Shown here piece after piece: positions 8,266 to 17,373 of a DNA stretch of 64,000 nt. The DNA is from an uncultured Clostridia bacterium (GTDB lineage: Bacteria; Bacillota; Clostridia; Oscillospirales; Acutalibacteraceae): the NCBI GenBank assembly GCA_947630285.1, contig CANRHD010000011.1, positions 1-64,000 on the forward strand. The letters are read 5' to 3'. The position numbers were made by a program, and so were the translations under genes. The notes under the pieces are model-generated. The model was not told where the DNA came from and ran no database searches. It saw nothing but the letters and a program-made list of their open reading frames with translations. Positions within the stretch are counted from its first letter, which is position 1, and each line of letters starts with the position of its first letter.

Positions 8266-9162
8266 TCAAGACCGTTTTTTTCTTTTTAAAAATGAAAGCT
8301 TGGTTTCGTTTAAAATTATTCCTATGAATATCGCCGCAAAGCCCAGCGCAATTCTCGGCGTCATAACCTCGTCGGGATAAAATATCAGAGAGAAAATCAC
8401 CCCGAAAACAGACTCAAGGCTCGAAATGAGCGCCGTTGTTGTTGCGGAGGCATATTTTATGCCGTAATTCATAAACAAAAACGCTATCGCCGTGGCAAAA
8501 ACCGAAACATAGAACAGCGATAAATACGAGGAAGAGGAAATTTTTTGAGGCATATCCTCAAACGCCAAAAATCCTGCAAGGCAAACGAAAAATGCGGTAA
8601 AAAACTGTATTACGGTATATAGGATTATATCAAGCTCTCCGCCCCAAACATCTATCGCAACCATCTGCGCCGCTAAGAAAACGCCGCACAAAAGCGTTAA
8701 GCCTTCGCCCATAAACGAAAAGCTGACCGCATCTCCACCTATTGAAATAAGCCCTATCCCCAAAAAGCATAAAACTGCGGCAATAATATTGTATTTGTCC
8801 GGGGCTTTCTTTTTAAATATCCAGCACATAAACGGCACAAGCACACAGTACACGGTTGTGAGAAATGCGCTTATTCCCGGCGTGGTAGATTTCAGGCCGA
8901 CCGTCTGCGCTATGTACGAAGCCCCCAAGAACAAGCCCGTTACAATTCCGGCTTTGATGTATTTAACGGAAAATAATTTCCACTTCTTATAAAAGATTAC
9001 CGAAAAAAGCAGACCGCTTATCAAGAACCTGACGCAGAGAAGCAAACAGGGAGGTATTTCGTCAAGGGTGTTTTTAAGTATAAAAAATGTGCTTCCCCAA
9101 ATAACGGTGCTTAAAAGCAGCATAACTTTTGAAATTACAGCCATTTTCTTTGCGCTAACCAT
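8266..9162 (-). CDS. EamA/DMT-superfamily transporter
   Basis: 298 aa inner-membrane protein with ten hydrophobic segments in two five-helix halves, the standard EamA (RhaT/YdcZ-like) architecture. The first half opens with MLLLSTVIWGSTFFILK, matching the family's W-G-S-x-F motif, and the second half contains SLYLSLFYVSVFATAIAFLF and the ALISSLESVFGVIFSLIFY box typical of the second EamA repeat. Such proteins export or import small metabolites such as amino acids; the substrate here is unknown. It has its own promoter and terminator, so it is monocistronic. The C-terminus ends in a basic KRKK tail. Confidence 0.88.
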   Translation of the reverse strand: MVSAKKMAVISKVMLLLSTVIWGSTFFILKNTLDEIPPCLLLCVRFLISGLLFSVIFYKKWKLFSVKYIKAGIVTGLFLGASYIAQTVGLKSTTPGISAFLTTVYCVLVPFMCWIFKKKAPDKYNIIAAVLCFLGIGLISIGGDAVSFSFMGEGLTLLCGVFLAAQMVAIDVWGGELDIILYTVIQFFTAFFVCLAGFLAFEDMPQKISSSSYLSLFYVSVFATAIAFLFMNYGIKYASATTTALISSLESVFGVIFSLIFYPDEVMTPRIALGFAAIFIGIILNETKLSFLKRKKRS

Positions 9163-9202
9163 TTTTCCGACCTTTTTACCTTTACTTTAAAATCTTCATA
9201 AT

Positions 9203-9231
9203 ATCATATCAGCGGCAGGACTGCTTGTCAA
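9203..9231 (-). promoter_or_regulatory. Promoter for the EamA gene
   Basis: On the minus strand TTGACA and TATGAT are 17 nt apart, about 40 bases upstream of the ATG at 9162. Confidence 0.7.
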
Positions 9232-9262
9232 TCTCAATAATTTAAAACCAAAGCATAAAATA

Positions 9263-9291
9263 TGGACTTTTTCTCTGCGTTATGATAAAAT
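9263..9291 (+). promoter_or_regulatory. Promoter for the nucleotidyltransferase-like gene
   Basis: TGGACT and TAAAAT are separated by 17 nt, ahead of AAGG and the ATG at 9330. Confidence 0.5.
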
Positions 9292-9329
9292 AATTAAAAT
9301 TAAGGCTTTTTGGCGTAAGGTGTTTGTTT

Positions 9330-10475
9330 ATGACTGCCGAGTTGATGCGTACAAAAGAATATTTCCTTAAAACCGTTTCTTCGGTTCTGAACGGAGAGGC
9401 TGTGCAGGCCGTACCCGAAGACCTGAATTTTGCAAAGCTCTGTCTGCTCGGTGAAAGGAACTGCGTGCAGGGCATATTGTATAAAGCGTTTTTACCCATG
9501 AAAGACCGTCTCCCCGAGGCGGAGTTTGCAAAGCTTGAAAATGAGTACAGGCTTTGCGCCGTGCGTCAGATAACTCAGGACGAAGAGGTAAAATTTCTGC
9601 GTGAGGCGTTTGAGGAAAAAGGCGTCGGCTATATGTTCTTAAAGGGTTCTCATCTGAAAAAGCTTTACCCCTCCCCCGAACTTCGCTTTATGGTGGATAT
9701 GGATATACTGCTTTTTGAGGACGGCATCGAGGCAGGCAGGGAAATACTGCTTTCACGGGGATTTAATTTAAAGCTTAACAACGGCAAGGATATAATTTTT
9801 ATTAAAAAGCCCTTTTTGACGGTAGAGCTTCACCGTTCCCTGTTCCAAAAGGATTATTATATGTACGGATATTTTTCCGATTGCCTTAACCGTGCCGTGC
9901 CCGAAAGCGGCGGTGAATACAAGATGACCGACGAGGATATGTATGTTTACACCATGGCTCATCTCGCAGAGCATTACACGACCGCCGGCTCGTGTTTCCG
10001 CCCCGTAATGGACCTGTACCTTATGGAGAAAAAAATAAGCTCCCTGGACTTTTCATATATTGAAAAACAATTTGAAATTATCGGCATTTCCGACTTTTCA
10101 AAAAATGTCAGAAGGCTTGCCAAGGCCATGTTTGAAAACGGCGAAAGGGACGAAACGCTTGACATTATGGAAAATTACATAGTCCTCGGTCCGCCCGTAA
10201 AAAATGCGGACGCCGCAAGCCAAATGGCGGTAAAGGGAAATTCACGGCTCAAGAGCTTTTTCGGCGTAATTTTTCCCTCGTTCGGCCATATGAAGCTAAA
10301 ATATCCCGTTTTGGAAAAGCTTCCGATACTTTTGCCGGCGCTTTGGGCAGTCAGGCTTTTCAGCCTTGCTTTTTCAAAGAACAAAGCCGTTGTCAGAAAA
10401 AAAGAACAGTTTAAGCATGCCGACCGAAAAAGCGCAGAAACCCTGGAAAAGATTTTCCGCATATCCGGCCTGTAA
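9330..10475 (+). CDS. Nucleotidyltransferase-family protein (NTP_transf_5-like)
   Basis: About 381 aa. The segment YMFLKGSHLKKLYPSPELR followed by MVDMDILL resembles the core of putative nucleotidyltransferases of the NTP_transf_5 (PF14907) group, where the M-D-x-D-x-L pair of acidic residues would bind metal. The remainder is helical and shows THE-like histidine segments (HLAEHYTTAG) seen in the family. Function is not established; relatives often sit in or beside polysaccharide loci, as here, where it converges on the FucNAc operon. I place the start at ATG 9330 rather than the TTG two codons earlier because the AAGG site is then better spaced. The C-terminal 60 residues are basic and partly hydrophobic. 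Confidence 0.72.
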   Translation: MTAELMRTKEYFLKTVSSVLNGEAVQAVPEDLNFAKLCLLGERNCVQGILYKAFLPMKDRLPEAEFAKLENEYRLCAVRQITQDEEVKFLREAFEEKGVGYMFLKGSHLKKLYPSPELRFMVDMDILLFEDGIEAGREILLSRGFNLKLNNGKDIIFIKKPFLTVELHRSLFQKDYYMYGYFSDCLNRAVPESGGEYKMTDEDMYVYTMAHLAEHYTTAGSCFRPVMDLYLMEKKISSLDFSYIEKQFEIIGISDFSKNVRRLAKAMFENGERDETLDIMENYIVLGPPVKNADAASQMAVKGNSRLKSFFGVIFPSFGHMKLKYPVLEKLPILLPALWAVRLFSLAFSKNKAVVRKKEQFKHADRKSAETLEKIFRISGL

Positions 10476-10482
10476 TCAGCAT

Positions 10483-10516
10483 AAAACCGCAAAGCAAAAC
10501 TGCTTTGCGGTTTTTT
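10483..10516. terminator. Bidirectional terminator between convergent genes
   Basis: A 14-bp perfect stem (AAAACCGCAAAGCA with TGCTTTGCGGTTTT) with a 4-nt loop, followed by T residues on the plus strand. Leftward transcripts meet it right after the capG stop codon, with AAAA/TTTT arms on both sides. Confidence 0.85.
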
Positions 10517-11699
10517 AAAATTTACGCCAAACCATTTTGTTTACGACGCCGGTATAGGACTGAATGATTTTTACCGTTTTTGTAGATACATTTTCATCTG
10601 CATAGTCGGGGACGGGTGCGGCAAAGTCGCCGTTTTTAATTGTGTCCACCGCAATTTCAACCGATTGCAGCAGAGATTTTTCATCAATTCCCGCCAAGAC
10701 GAAAGCCGCCTTGTCAAGAGCCTCGGGGCGTTCAGTCGAAGTGCGTATGCAGACTGCCGGGAACGGTTTGCCTATTGAGTTAAAGAAAGCGGACTCCTCG
10801 GGAAGCGTGCCCGAATCCGAAACAACGGCAAAGGCGTTCATTTGCAGGCAGTTATAATCGTGGAAGCCCAAGGGCTCGTGCCTTATGACCCTTTTATCGA
10901 GTTCAAATCCGCTCTTTTCAAGCCTGTTCTTTGAACGGGGGTGGCAGGAGTAAAGCACGGGCATATCATATTTCTGCGCCATTTTATTAATTGCCGTAAA
11001 AAGTGAATTAAAGTTTTTCTCGGTATCAATATTTTCCTCCCTGTGTGCGGAAAGGAGTATATATTTCCCCTTTTGTAGCGAAAGCCTTTTGTGAATATTG
11101 GAGCTTTCGATTTTATCAAGGTTGCTTCTCAAAACCTCCGCCATGGGAGAGCCGGTCAAATAAATTCTCTCCTTGGGAAGCCCTGCCTCAATAAGGTAAC
11201 GGCGAGCGTGTTCCGAATAGCACAGGTTTACATCTGAAATAATATCGACTATTCGCCTGTTGGTTTCCTCGGGCAGACATTCGTCCTTACAGCGGTTGCC
11301 TGCCTCCATATGAAAAATCGGTATATGCAGTCTTTTTGCGGAAATTGCCGAAAGGCAGGAGTTTGTATCTCCTAAAATCAGCAGGGCGTCGGGCTTAATT
11401 GCCGACATAAGCTTATAAGAGCAGTTTATTATATTTCCTATAGTTTCGCCGAGATCGTCGCCCACGGCGTCCATATAAATATCCGGCTCGTCAAGGCACA
11501 AATCCTTAAAGAAAACTCCGTTTAAATTATAGTCGTAATTCTGACCCGTGTGAGCAAGCAGGCAGTCAAAGTAATTGCGGCATTTTTTAATTACCGAAGC
11601 AAGCCTGATTATCTCCGGCCTTGTGCCTACGATTATAAGCAGCTTCAGCTTGCCGTTATCCTTAAACTTAACATCGGAATAATCTGTTTTTATGTTCAT
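10515..11699 (-). CDS. capG: UDP-N-acetylglucosamine 2-epimerase family, UDP-FucNAc-forming (CapG/FnlC-like)
   Basis: Non-hydrolysing UDP-sugar 2-epimerase of the GT-B fold, 394 aa. Signatures include IIVGTRPEIIRLASVI near the N-terminus, HMEAGNRCKDECLPEETNRR in the middle, and SDSGTLPEESAFFNSIGKP near residue 285. Alone it could be WecB, but it is the third gene of a CapE-CapF-CapG set. The expected reaction is therefore the last step, epimerisation at C2 of UDP-N-acetyl-6-deoxy-L-talosamine to UDP-N-acetyl-L-fucosamine. It is the last gene of the operon, 46 nt after capF, with GAGGCGAG before its ATG. The order and company make the FucNAc assignment strong, though it is inferred rather than residue-specific. 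Confidence 0.87.
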   Translation of the reverse strand: MNIKTDYSDVKFKDNGKLKLLIIVGTRPEIIRLASVIKKCRNYFDCLLAHTGQNYDYNLNGVFFKDLCLDEPDIYMDAVGDDLGETIGNIINCSYKLMSAIKPDALLILGDTNSCLSAISAKRLHIPIFHMEAGNRCKDECLPEETNRRIVDIISDVNLCYSEHARRYLIEAGLPKERIYLTGSPMAEVLRSNLDKIESSNIHKRLSLQKGKYILLSAHREENIDTEKNFNSLFTAINKMAQKYDMPVLYSCHPRSKNRLEKSGFELDKRVIRHEPLGFHDYNCLQMNAFAVVSDSGTLPEESAFFNSIGKPFPAVCIRTSTERPEALDKAAFVLAGIDEKSLLQSVEIAVDTIKNGDFAAPVPDYADENVSTKTVKIIQSYTGVVNKMVWRKF

Positions 11700-11745
11700 A
11701 TTCTCGCCTCTTTACGGATAATCCGCAGTTTTATTGTTTACCCTG

Positions 11746-12900
11746 TTATTCGGGATTTACCTCAAGCCTGTATGTGTCCGGCCGTTCGGGGTCAAAGCAC
11801 TCGTTGCACCACATAAATGTTACCATATCGGTATAGCCCAGGTTTTCAATATTATGGGTATAGCCCACGGGCACATCGACAACTTCAAGCTTATCGCCCG
11901 AAACAAAATATTCAAATACCTTTTCATCGTCAATTTTTCTGAAGCGTATAACGCCTTTTCCGCTGACGACAAGGAATTTTTCAACCTTAGTATGGTGCCA
12001 ATGCTCTCCCTTTGTTATGCCGGGCTTTGAAATATTTACGGAAAACTGCCCCCTGTCCGAGGTGCGGAGTATCTCCGTAAACGAGCCCCGGCTGTCAACA
12101 TTCATTTTAAGGGGATATGAAAATTTATCTGTGGGCAAATATGAAAGATATGTGCTGTAAAGCTTCTTGGACAGCCCACCGTCGGTAAAATCGCCGAGCA
12201 CGCCGTTTTCCCTCATTTTTTTAAAGGAATAGAGCAAATCCGCAAGCTCGCCGAGGGTAATCTTGTGCGTTACGCCCACTTTGGCAAAAGCCCCGTCCCT
12301 GTTTTCTTCGCCCTTTAAAGCGGCTATCAGCTCGTCCACCACATCGTCAATATACGCAAGCGTAATTTCGGTATTCCTGTCGCTTATGCTTATTGGTAAG
12401 CCGTTACATATATTATAGCAAAATGTCGAAACAACGCTGTTGTAATTGGGTCTTGACCATTTGCCGAAAAGGTTCGGGAAGCGGTAGACCGTAACCTTTG
12501 CGCCCGTCTGCCTTGAATACTCGAAAAGAGCGTCCTCGGCGGCCTTTTTACTCTCGCCGTAAGGGTTTGAAAGGTCTGCCTGAATAGAGGAAGAGAATAC
12601 GACAGGGCAGGTGTTGCCGTGCTTTTTCAGCGTTTCAAGCAGAGTGCTGAGAAAACCGAAATTGCCCTGCATAAATTCGCTTGCGTCCTTGGGTCTGTTT
12701 ACGCCTGCAAGGTTATATACAAAATCGCATTTGCCGCAAAAATCGTCAAGGCTTCCCTCGTTAAGGCCGAGGTCGTATTTTAATATCTCGATATTCTTTT
12801 CAATTCCCCTGGTATTGTCCTTGCCGTCACGGATATTTTCAAGCGTGGCAACAAGATTTTTTCCTAAAAACCCGTTTGCGCCCGTAACTAAAATCTTCAT
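11746..12900 (-). CDS. capF: CapF-type bifunctional reductase/epimerase for UDP-FucNAc
   Basis: 384 aa with two domains. The N-terminal SDR (about 1-250) starts MKILVTGANGFLGKNLV and carries a Y-x-x-x-K pair in NPYGESKKAAEDAL. The C-terminal cupin (about 265-384) has GEHWHHTKVEKFLVVSGKG, the metal-binding histidines and glutamate of CapF proteins. In the known pathway the cupin epimerises C3 and the SDR reduces C4 with NADPH, giving UDP-N-acetyl-6-deoxy-L-talosamine. The two-domain arrangement is diagnostic for CapF/FnlB rather than a generic reductase. It lies 21 nt after capE with a GGAG site, in the same operon. Confidence 0.92.
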   Translation of the reverse strand: MKILVTGANGFLGKNLVATLENIRDGKDNTRGIEKNIEILKYDLGLNEGSLDDFCGKCDFVYNLAGVNRPKDASEFMQGNFGFLSTLLETLKKHGNTCPVVFSSSIQADLSNPYGESKKAAEDALFEYSRQTGAKVTVYRFPNLFGKWSRPNYNSVVSTFCYNICNGLPISISDRNTEITLAYIDDVVDELIAALKGEENRDGAFAKVGVTHKITLGELADLLYSFKKMRENGVLGDFTDGGLSKKLYSTYLSYLPTDKFSYPLKMNVDSRGSFTEILRTSDRGQFSVNISKPGITKGEHWHHTKVEKFLVVSGKGVIRFRKIDDEKVFEYFVSGDKLEVVDVPVGYTHNIENLGYTDMVTFMWCNECFDPERPDTYRLEVNPE

Positions 12901-12921
12901 CTGTTTTTCTCCGAAAGAAAA

Positions 12922-13962
12922 TTATTTTCTGCCGAGTTTTTCAAGCTCACTGCGTATATAGCTTAGAGTCAAAAGCTTTTCCTTAACCTGCTCGACTCCG
13001 AGAAGCTCCGTATTGTTTGAGTTAAATTCCGTAAGCGGATTGCGGTTTTTATCTCCGCCGTTAAAATATTTATCGTAATTAAGCGAACGCTTGTCGCAGG
13101 GTACTCTGTAAAAATTGCCCATATCGGCAGCATTGGCACATTCCTCGTTTGTGAGGAGAGTTTCGTACATTTTCTCGCCGTGCCGTATGCCTATGGTTTT
13201 TATCCGTGTTTCGGGACTGAACAACTCCCTGACCGCCTGTGCAAGCACGCCGATAGTGCAGGCAGGCGCTTTCTGAACAAGTATATCGCCGGAAACGCCG
13301 TGTTCAAACGCAAAAAGCACCAAATCCACGGCCTCGTCAAGCGACATGATGAACCTTGTCATATCGGCAGATGTTATGGTAATGGGCTTGCCCTCTTTTA
13401 TCTGCTCTATCCAAAGCGGAATAACCGAACCCCTTGAGCACATAACATTGCCGTAACGGGTACAGCAGATTTTTGTTTTTTCGGGATCAACGGTTCTCGA
13501 TTTTGCCACAATGACCTTTTCCATCATGGCCTTGGAGGTACCCATGGCGTTTACGGGGTAAGCCGCCTTATCCGTTGAAAGGCATATAACCGTCTTAACC
13601 CCCTCGTCAATGGCCGCCGTAAGCACATTGTCCGTGCCGATAACATTGGTTTTAACAGCTTCGAGGGGGAAAAACTCGCACGACGGCACCTGCTTCAGCG
13701 CAGCCGCATGGAAAATATAATCAACGCCGTGCATTGCGTTTTTTACCGAGGCCAAGTCCCTGACATCGCCGATAAAGAACTTAATTTTATCGCTGACCTC
13801 GGGCATTTTTGACTGGAACTCATGGCGCATATCGTCCTGCTTTTTTTCGTCCCTTGAAAAAATGCGTATTTCCCCTATATCGGTTTTTAAGAACCTGTTA
13901 AGCACAGCGTTGCCGAAAGAGCCCGTACCGCCTGTTATCATCAATGTCTTTGATTTAAACAT
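12922..13962 (-). CDS. capE: UDP-GlcNAc inverting 4,6-dehydratase/5-epimerase (CapE/FnlA-like)
   Basis: Extended SDR of 346 aa that starts the UDP-L-FucNAc pathway from UDP-GlcNAc. The NAD(P)-binding motif MITGGTGSFGNAVL is at residues 7-20. The active-site region reads STDKAAYPVNAMGTSKAMME, with Met in place of the usual Tyr before the S-K pair, as in FlaA1/CapE-type enzymes. Downstream RYGNVMCSRGSVIPLW is a strong signature of polysaccharide nucleotide-sugar dehydratases. FlaA1/PseB is the main alternative, but capF and capG directly downstream favour CapE. It follows the flippase by 4 nt. Confidence 0.92.
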   Translation of the reverse strand: MFKSKTLMITGGTGSFGNAVLNRFLKTDIGEIRIFSRDEKKQDDMRHEFQSKMPEVSDKIKFFIGDVRDLASVKNAMHGVDYIFHAAALKQVPSCEFFPLEAVKTNVIGTDNVLTAAIDEGVKTVICLSTDKAAYPVNAMGTSKAMMEKVIVAKSRTVDPEKTKICCTRYGNVMCSRGSVIPLWIEQIKEGKPITITSADMTRFIMSLDEAVDLVLFAFEHGVSGDILVQKAPACTIGVLAQAVRELFSPETRIKTIGIRHGEKMYETLLTNEECANAADMGNFYRVPCDKRSLNYDKYFNGGDKNRNPLTEFNSNNTELLGVEQVKEKLLTLSYIRSELEKLGRK

Positions 13963-13966
13963 AAGT

Positions 13967-15505
13967 TTATTCTCCTTTAATCAAATGCGCTTTGGACAAT
14001 ACCTTTTTGCATATTCCGAAAATCATATTTTTTTCCGCCCCGTTCATTCCAAACAACAGCATACATACCACATAAACCGCAACCATAACCATACAGTTTA
14101 CAATAAATCCGAGCCAGCCGTAAACGGAAAGCCCTATCAGGTTAAACAGCATACCTGCCGCCGCAGAGATGATAAACGACGGAAGAAGCCCCTTTAACAG
14201 CTCTCTGTAATACTCGATAAGGTTTATGCCGATTTCCTTTATAAATAAGATATTCGGCAAAATTACATTTCCCACGGCAAGGGCTATAACAGAGCCTATT
14301 ACTGCGCCCTCAAGAGGCTTCCATCTTATAAGGAATATCGATAAAACAATATTTATCAACGCAGAAATTATCTGAACAACCGCCTGAACCTTATGCTTGC
14401 TCAAGGCAAGCAGCGTCTGATTGCCGACCGACTGAATAAGCTTGAACATTGTAGGCGCCATAATCGAAGCCGCCACAAAATAGCCGAGCTTGTAATCCTT
14501 GCCGGCCCAAAGTATCATAAACTGCTGACCGTTTACAAGGTAGACGGTAAACACAAGGCCGAGCATCATCAAAATAATCCTGCCTATACGCACCATTTCG
14601 TTTTGCAGTTGTTTTGCCGTTGCGCCCGTTTCAACCATACGCACAATGCCGGGCATAAGCACGCCGTTAAAATGCTCGCCTATTGTTCTGAAATACTGTA
14701 CTATCTGCGCCCCTGCGCCGTAGACGGCTATAATTACGGCAGAGTCCTTTGCAAGTATGCCCAAAAGCGTTGAGTCCGTCATGGCGTTTATATGGGTAGC
14801 TATCATTTGCAAAAGTACAAACGACGAATACGAAATCGTCTCTTTTAAAAATGAAAAATCCGGTTTTTTTATCAACGGCCTCAGCTTTAGTTTTAACAAT
14901 ACATATAGGGCATATGCCAGCCTTGTAGCTATATTCGCCAAAAAATAAATTAAAACAACGCTAAAGGAACGGGCCCCGAATTTAAGAGCTATGGCCGCTA
15001 TGACAACTCTTGAAACGGTTGTTAAAATAAGAAAGCCCTTTAAAAACGAAAAGCGTTCATACGCCAACAGCGTTGCGGAAAAGGTTGTGCAGGAAAGAGT
15101 TACCGCAGTCGATAAAATAGTCAGTACGAGTAACTTTCTGCCTATGTTTATCTCCTCAACGGACAGGCCCTTTGCGAAAACCGTGGGGAAAATGACATAC
15201 ATAACAACGCCTATCAGCAGCACCAACGCCGAAATCAACAGATAGAACACGGCGATAATGCCCATAAACTCCTGCTGTTTTTCCCTGTTGCCCTCGGTAC
15301 GGAATTTTGAAATATATCTTATCGCCGCCGTATTTATACCAAGGTCAAACAGCATAAGATACGAGGTAATCGAGCTTACAAGCTGATATACGCCGTACTC
15401 CGACTGACCGAGGCTTCTTATTAAAAACGGGGTGAAGAGCGTTGCCGTAAATACCTCTACAAACATAAGCATGCAGGAATATACGACGCCGACCTTTCTG
15501 TTCAT
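13967..15505 (-). CDS. Polysaccharide flippase (Wzx/PST family)
   Basis: 512 aa integral membrane protein with 12-14 hydrophobic helices and the N-terminal motif SLGQSEYGVYQLVSSITSYL characteristic of oligosaccharide translocases. It should flip undecaprenyl-diphosphate-linked repeat units across the cytoplasmic membrane. The locus encodes the matching initiating transferase (17374-17997) but no polymerase and no other glycosyltransferase. A GAGGTGAAA site precedes the ATG. The specific glycan is unknown, though FucNAc is likely to be part of it. Confidence 0.88.
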   Translation of the reverse strand: MNRKVGVVYSCMLMFVEVFTATLFTPFLIRSLGQSEYGVYQLVSSITSYLMLFDLGINTAAIRYISKFRTEGNREKQQEFMGIIAVFYLLISALVLLIGVVMYVIFPTVFAKGLSVEEINIGRKLLVLTILSTAVTLSCTTFSATLLAYERFSFLKGFLILTTVSRVVIAAIALKFGARSFSVVLIYFLANIATRLAYALYVLLKLKLRPLIKKPDFSFLKETISYSSFVLLQMIATHINAMTDSTLLGILAKDSAVIIAVYGAGAQIVQYFRTIGEHFNGVLMPGIVRMVETGATAKQLQNEMVRIGRIILMMLGLVFTVYLVNGQQFMILWAGKDYKLGYFVAASIMAPTMFKLIQSVGNQTLLALSKHKVQAVVQIISALINIVLSIFLIRWKPLEGAVIGSVIALAVGNVILPNILFIKEIGINLIEYYRELLKGLLPSFIISAAAGMLFNLIGLSVYGWLGFIVNCMVMVAVYVVCMLLFGMNGAEKNMIFGICKKVLSKAHLIKGE

Positions 15506-15547
15506 TTATATTTCACCTCTGTATTATTTACCTTAATCTTAATCTTT

Positions 15548-16456
15548 TTATCCGCCGACGAATTTCTTTAAATTTTCATATATGAGCGTAAAAAGTCTTT
15601 CGTTGTTTTTATCTGAAACAAAGGAATTGTGCGGAGTGATTATAACATTTTCAAGCTCCCACAGGGCGCTTTCGCTTTCAAGCGGCTCGTTTTGGAAAAC
15701 ATCAAGCACGGCGGCGGCAATTTTTTTCTCCCTGAGGGCGCAAATCAAATCGTTTTCGTTGACAAGAGCGCCCCTTGAAATATTTACAAATACCGCTTCG
15801 CTTTTAAACAGGGCAAATAAATCTCGGTTAAAAAATTCCCTTGTCGTGTCCGTAAGCGGCAGAGCGGATATGACTATATCCGAGTCCGCAAGCGCACTTC
15901 TGACGGCGCTTATTTCAAAGTATTCGTCGTAAATATCCGCTTTCGGCTTTACAATATCCACCGCAACGGTTTTTGTGCCGAAAGCCTTAAAGCGCTTTGC
16001 ACATTCGTTGCCGACGCTTCCGCTTCCTATAATACAAACCGTTTTTCCGCAAAGCTCGGAAATTCGACGGTCCTTTTCCCATATGTGCCGCCGCTGTTTA
16101 TCGTAAAACAGGTTTAAATGCTTATACAGGCTAAGCACCGCAGCAAGGGCAAATTCGGCCATGGGAATGCTGTAAACCCCTTTGGCGTTAAAAAGCAAAA
16201 TATTCCTTGCCTTTATTTCGTCCAAAGGAACTCTGTCAAGCCCTGCCGAGGTAAGCTGTATATATTTAAGCCTTTTAAACTGCGCTATATCGTGATAGAG
16301 GAACAATGCGTTGCAGATTACGGCGTCAATATTTTCAAAGTCACACTCGGCCGTTCCCCGTTCGTCTTTCTGAAAGAAAAGGGAGCAGCCTAAATTTTTA
16401 AGCATATTAAGCTGTTCATCGGTTGCGTTAAACGCACCGGTAATAAGTAAATTCAT
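15548..16456 (-). CDS. D-isomer-specific 2-hydroxyacid dehydrogenase
   Basis: 302 aa NAD-dependent oxidoreductase. The Rossmann motif CIIGSGSVGNECAKRF is at about 136-151. The catalytic Arg is in NISRGALVNE, the Glu in FQNEPLES, and the His in TPHNSF, so the triad is complete. Members interconvert 2-keto acids and D-2-hydroxyacids; the substrate is not evident. It sits between the HpcH/HpaI-type aldolase gene and the flippase in a polysaccharide operon, which is unusual. It may reduce the keto acid made by that aldolase or act on a glycan substituent. It is slightly short at the N-terminal substrate domain compared with typical 310-330 aa enzymes, but no motif is lost. Confidence 0.87.
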   Translation of the reverse strand: MNLLITGAFNATDEQLNMLKNLGCSLFFQKDERGTAECDFENIDAVICNALFLYHDIAQFKRLKYIQLTSAGLDRVPLDEIKARNILLFNAKGVYSIPMAEFALAAVLSLYKHLNLFYDKQRRHIWEKDRRISELCGKTVCIIGSGSVGNECAKRFKAFGTKTVAVDIVKPKADIYDEYFEISAVRSALADSDIVISALPLTDTTREFFNRDLFALFKSEAVFVNISRGALVNENDLICALREKKIAAAVLDVFQNEPLESESALWELENVIITPHNSFVSDKNNERLFTLIYENLKKFVGG

Positions 16457-16518
16457 AATTCGGCACTCATCTTTCCGACGAAAAATTGTAACAACGCCCC
16501 TGACAGTTATATATTTTT

Positions 16519-17370
16519 TCAGGACTGTCTGCTTTTTATTATGTCAACGACCTTTTGCGTATTCTCTATGGTTTTGAGCCTGTTTTGCTCAAACTGTTCG
16601 GGCGTCCAGGTTTCAAGTTCCTTTTCAAATTCCCTGACCGCTTTTACGCCTGCGGTCAGTTTTTCCTCAATCGCCTTAACGGATTGCTCCTTTGAAACAT
16701 CGCAAAACGCCCTTGAAAGAATAACCCTGTCCGAACCGAGCCTGTAATGCTCGCCGAAAATACATTCGGCAGGGAGGGTTCCCGTTCCTATCCTTGCAAC
16801 TCCGCCGAAGCCGAAGCTTATGCCCTTTGCCTTAATTTTACGGGCAAGCCTTTCCACCGTGCCGTCCGCAAGCAGTTCAAACATAAACGACATACCGTAG
16901 CACAGGTGCAGATCATTAAGGCCTATATAAATTTCATCTATACCTTTTATTTCCAAAATATCGTCAATAATTTCAGCCGCCTGCTTAGTTTCAAGCAAAA
17001 GGCTCGTCCTTGCCCTGCCCCCGACAAGCGATATAAAGGTTTTAACCTCCTGCGCCGTTTTAAAGTAAGGGAGCATAATTATATCTGCGCCGGCTTCAAT
17101 TATTGCTTCTATCTCGTCTGCGGAAGAGGAATACTCGTCCGTTTTGCCGTGAATGGGATTACAGCGCACAAGCAGGCTTGAACCGGACAGAACCTTTCGC
17201 ACGGCCTTTACATCTTCAAGCGTGTGATGCGACTGCACCGTGTCCATTCCGCCCTGGCGAATATCCTTGCCTATGTATTCCATATCCACAAAAATACGAT
17301 CTATGCCGGCTTTCTGTGCGATTAAAGCCACATCGGTTCTGTTTGTGATATACATAAGCTCTATCGCCAT
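16519..17370 (-). CDS. HpcH/HpaI-type aldolase (CitE-like fold)
   Basis: 283 aa TIM-barrel class II aldolase-like protein. Segments that match the family are RIFVDMEYIG near residues 24-33, the phosphate/carboxylate-binding LVRCNPIHG, the metal ligand Glu in LLLETKQAAEII and the Asp in YIGLNDLHLCYG. Enzymes of this fold cleave or form C-C bonds between pyruvate and aldehydes, or act on acyl-CoA esters. The QSHHTLEDV segment retains histidines near the usual catalytic His region. Its position, 3 nt after the initiating transferase gene and 62 nt before a 2-hydroxyacid dehydrogenase gene, suggests it makes a keto-acid building block, but this is inference. Confidence 0.8.
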   Translation of the reverse strand: MAIELMYITNRTDVALIAQKAGIDRIFVDMEYIGKDIRQGGMDTVQSHHTLEDVKAVRKVLSGSSLLVRCNPIHGKTDEYSSSADEIEAIIEAGADIIMLPYFKTAQEVKTFISLVGGRARTSLLLETKQAAEIIDDILEIKGIDEIYIGLNDLHLCYGMSFMFELLADGTVERLARKIKAKGISFGFGGVARIGTGTLPAECIFGEHYRLGSDRVILSRAFCDVSKEQSVKAIEEKLTAGVKAVREFEKELETWTPEQFEQNRLKTIENTQKVVDIIKSRQS

Positions 17371-17373
17371 AAA

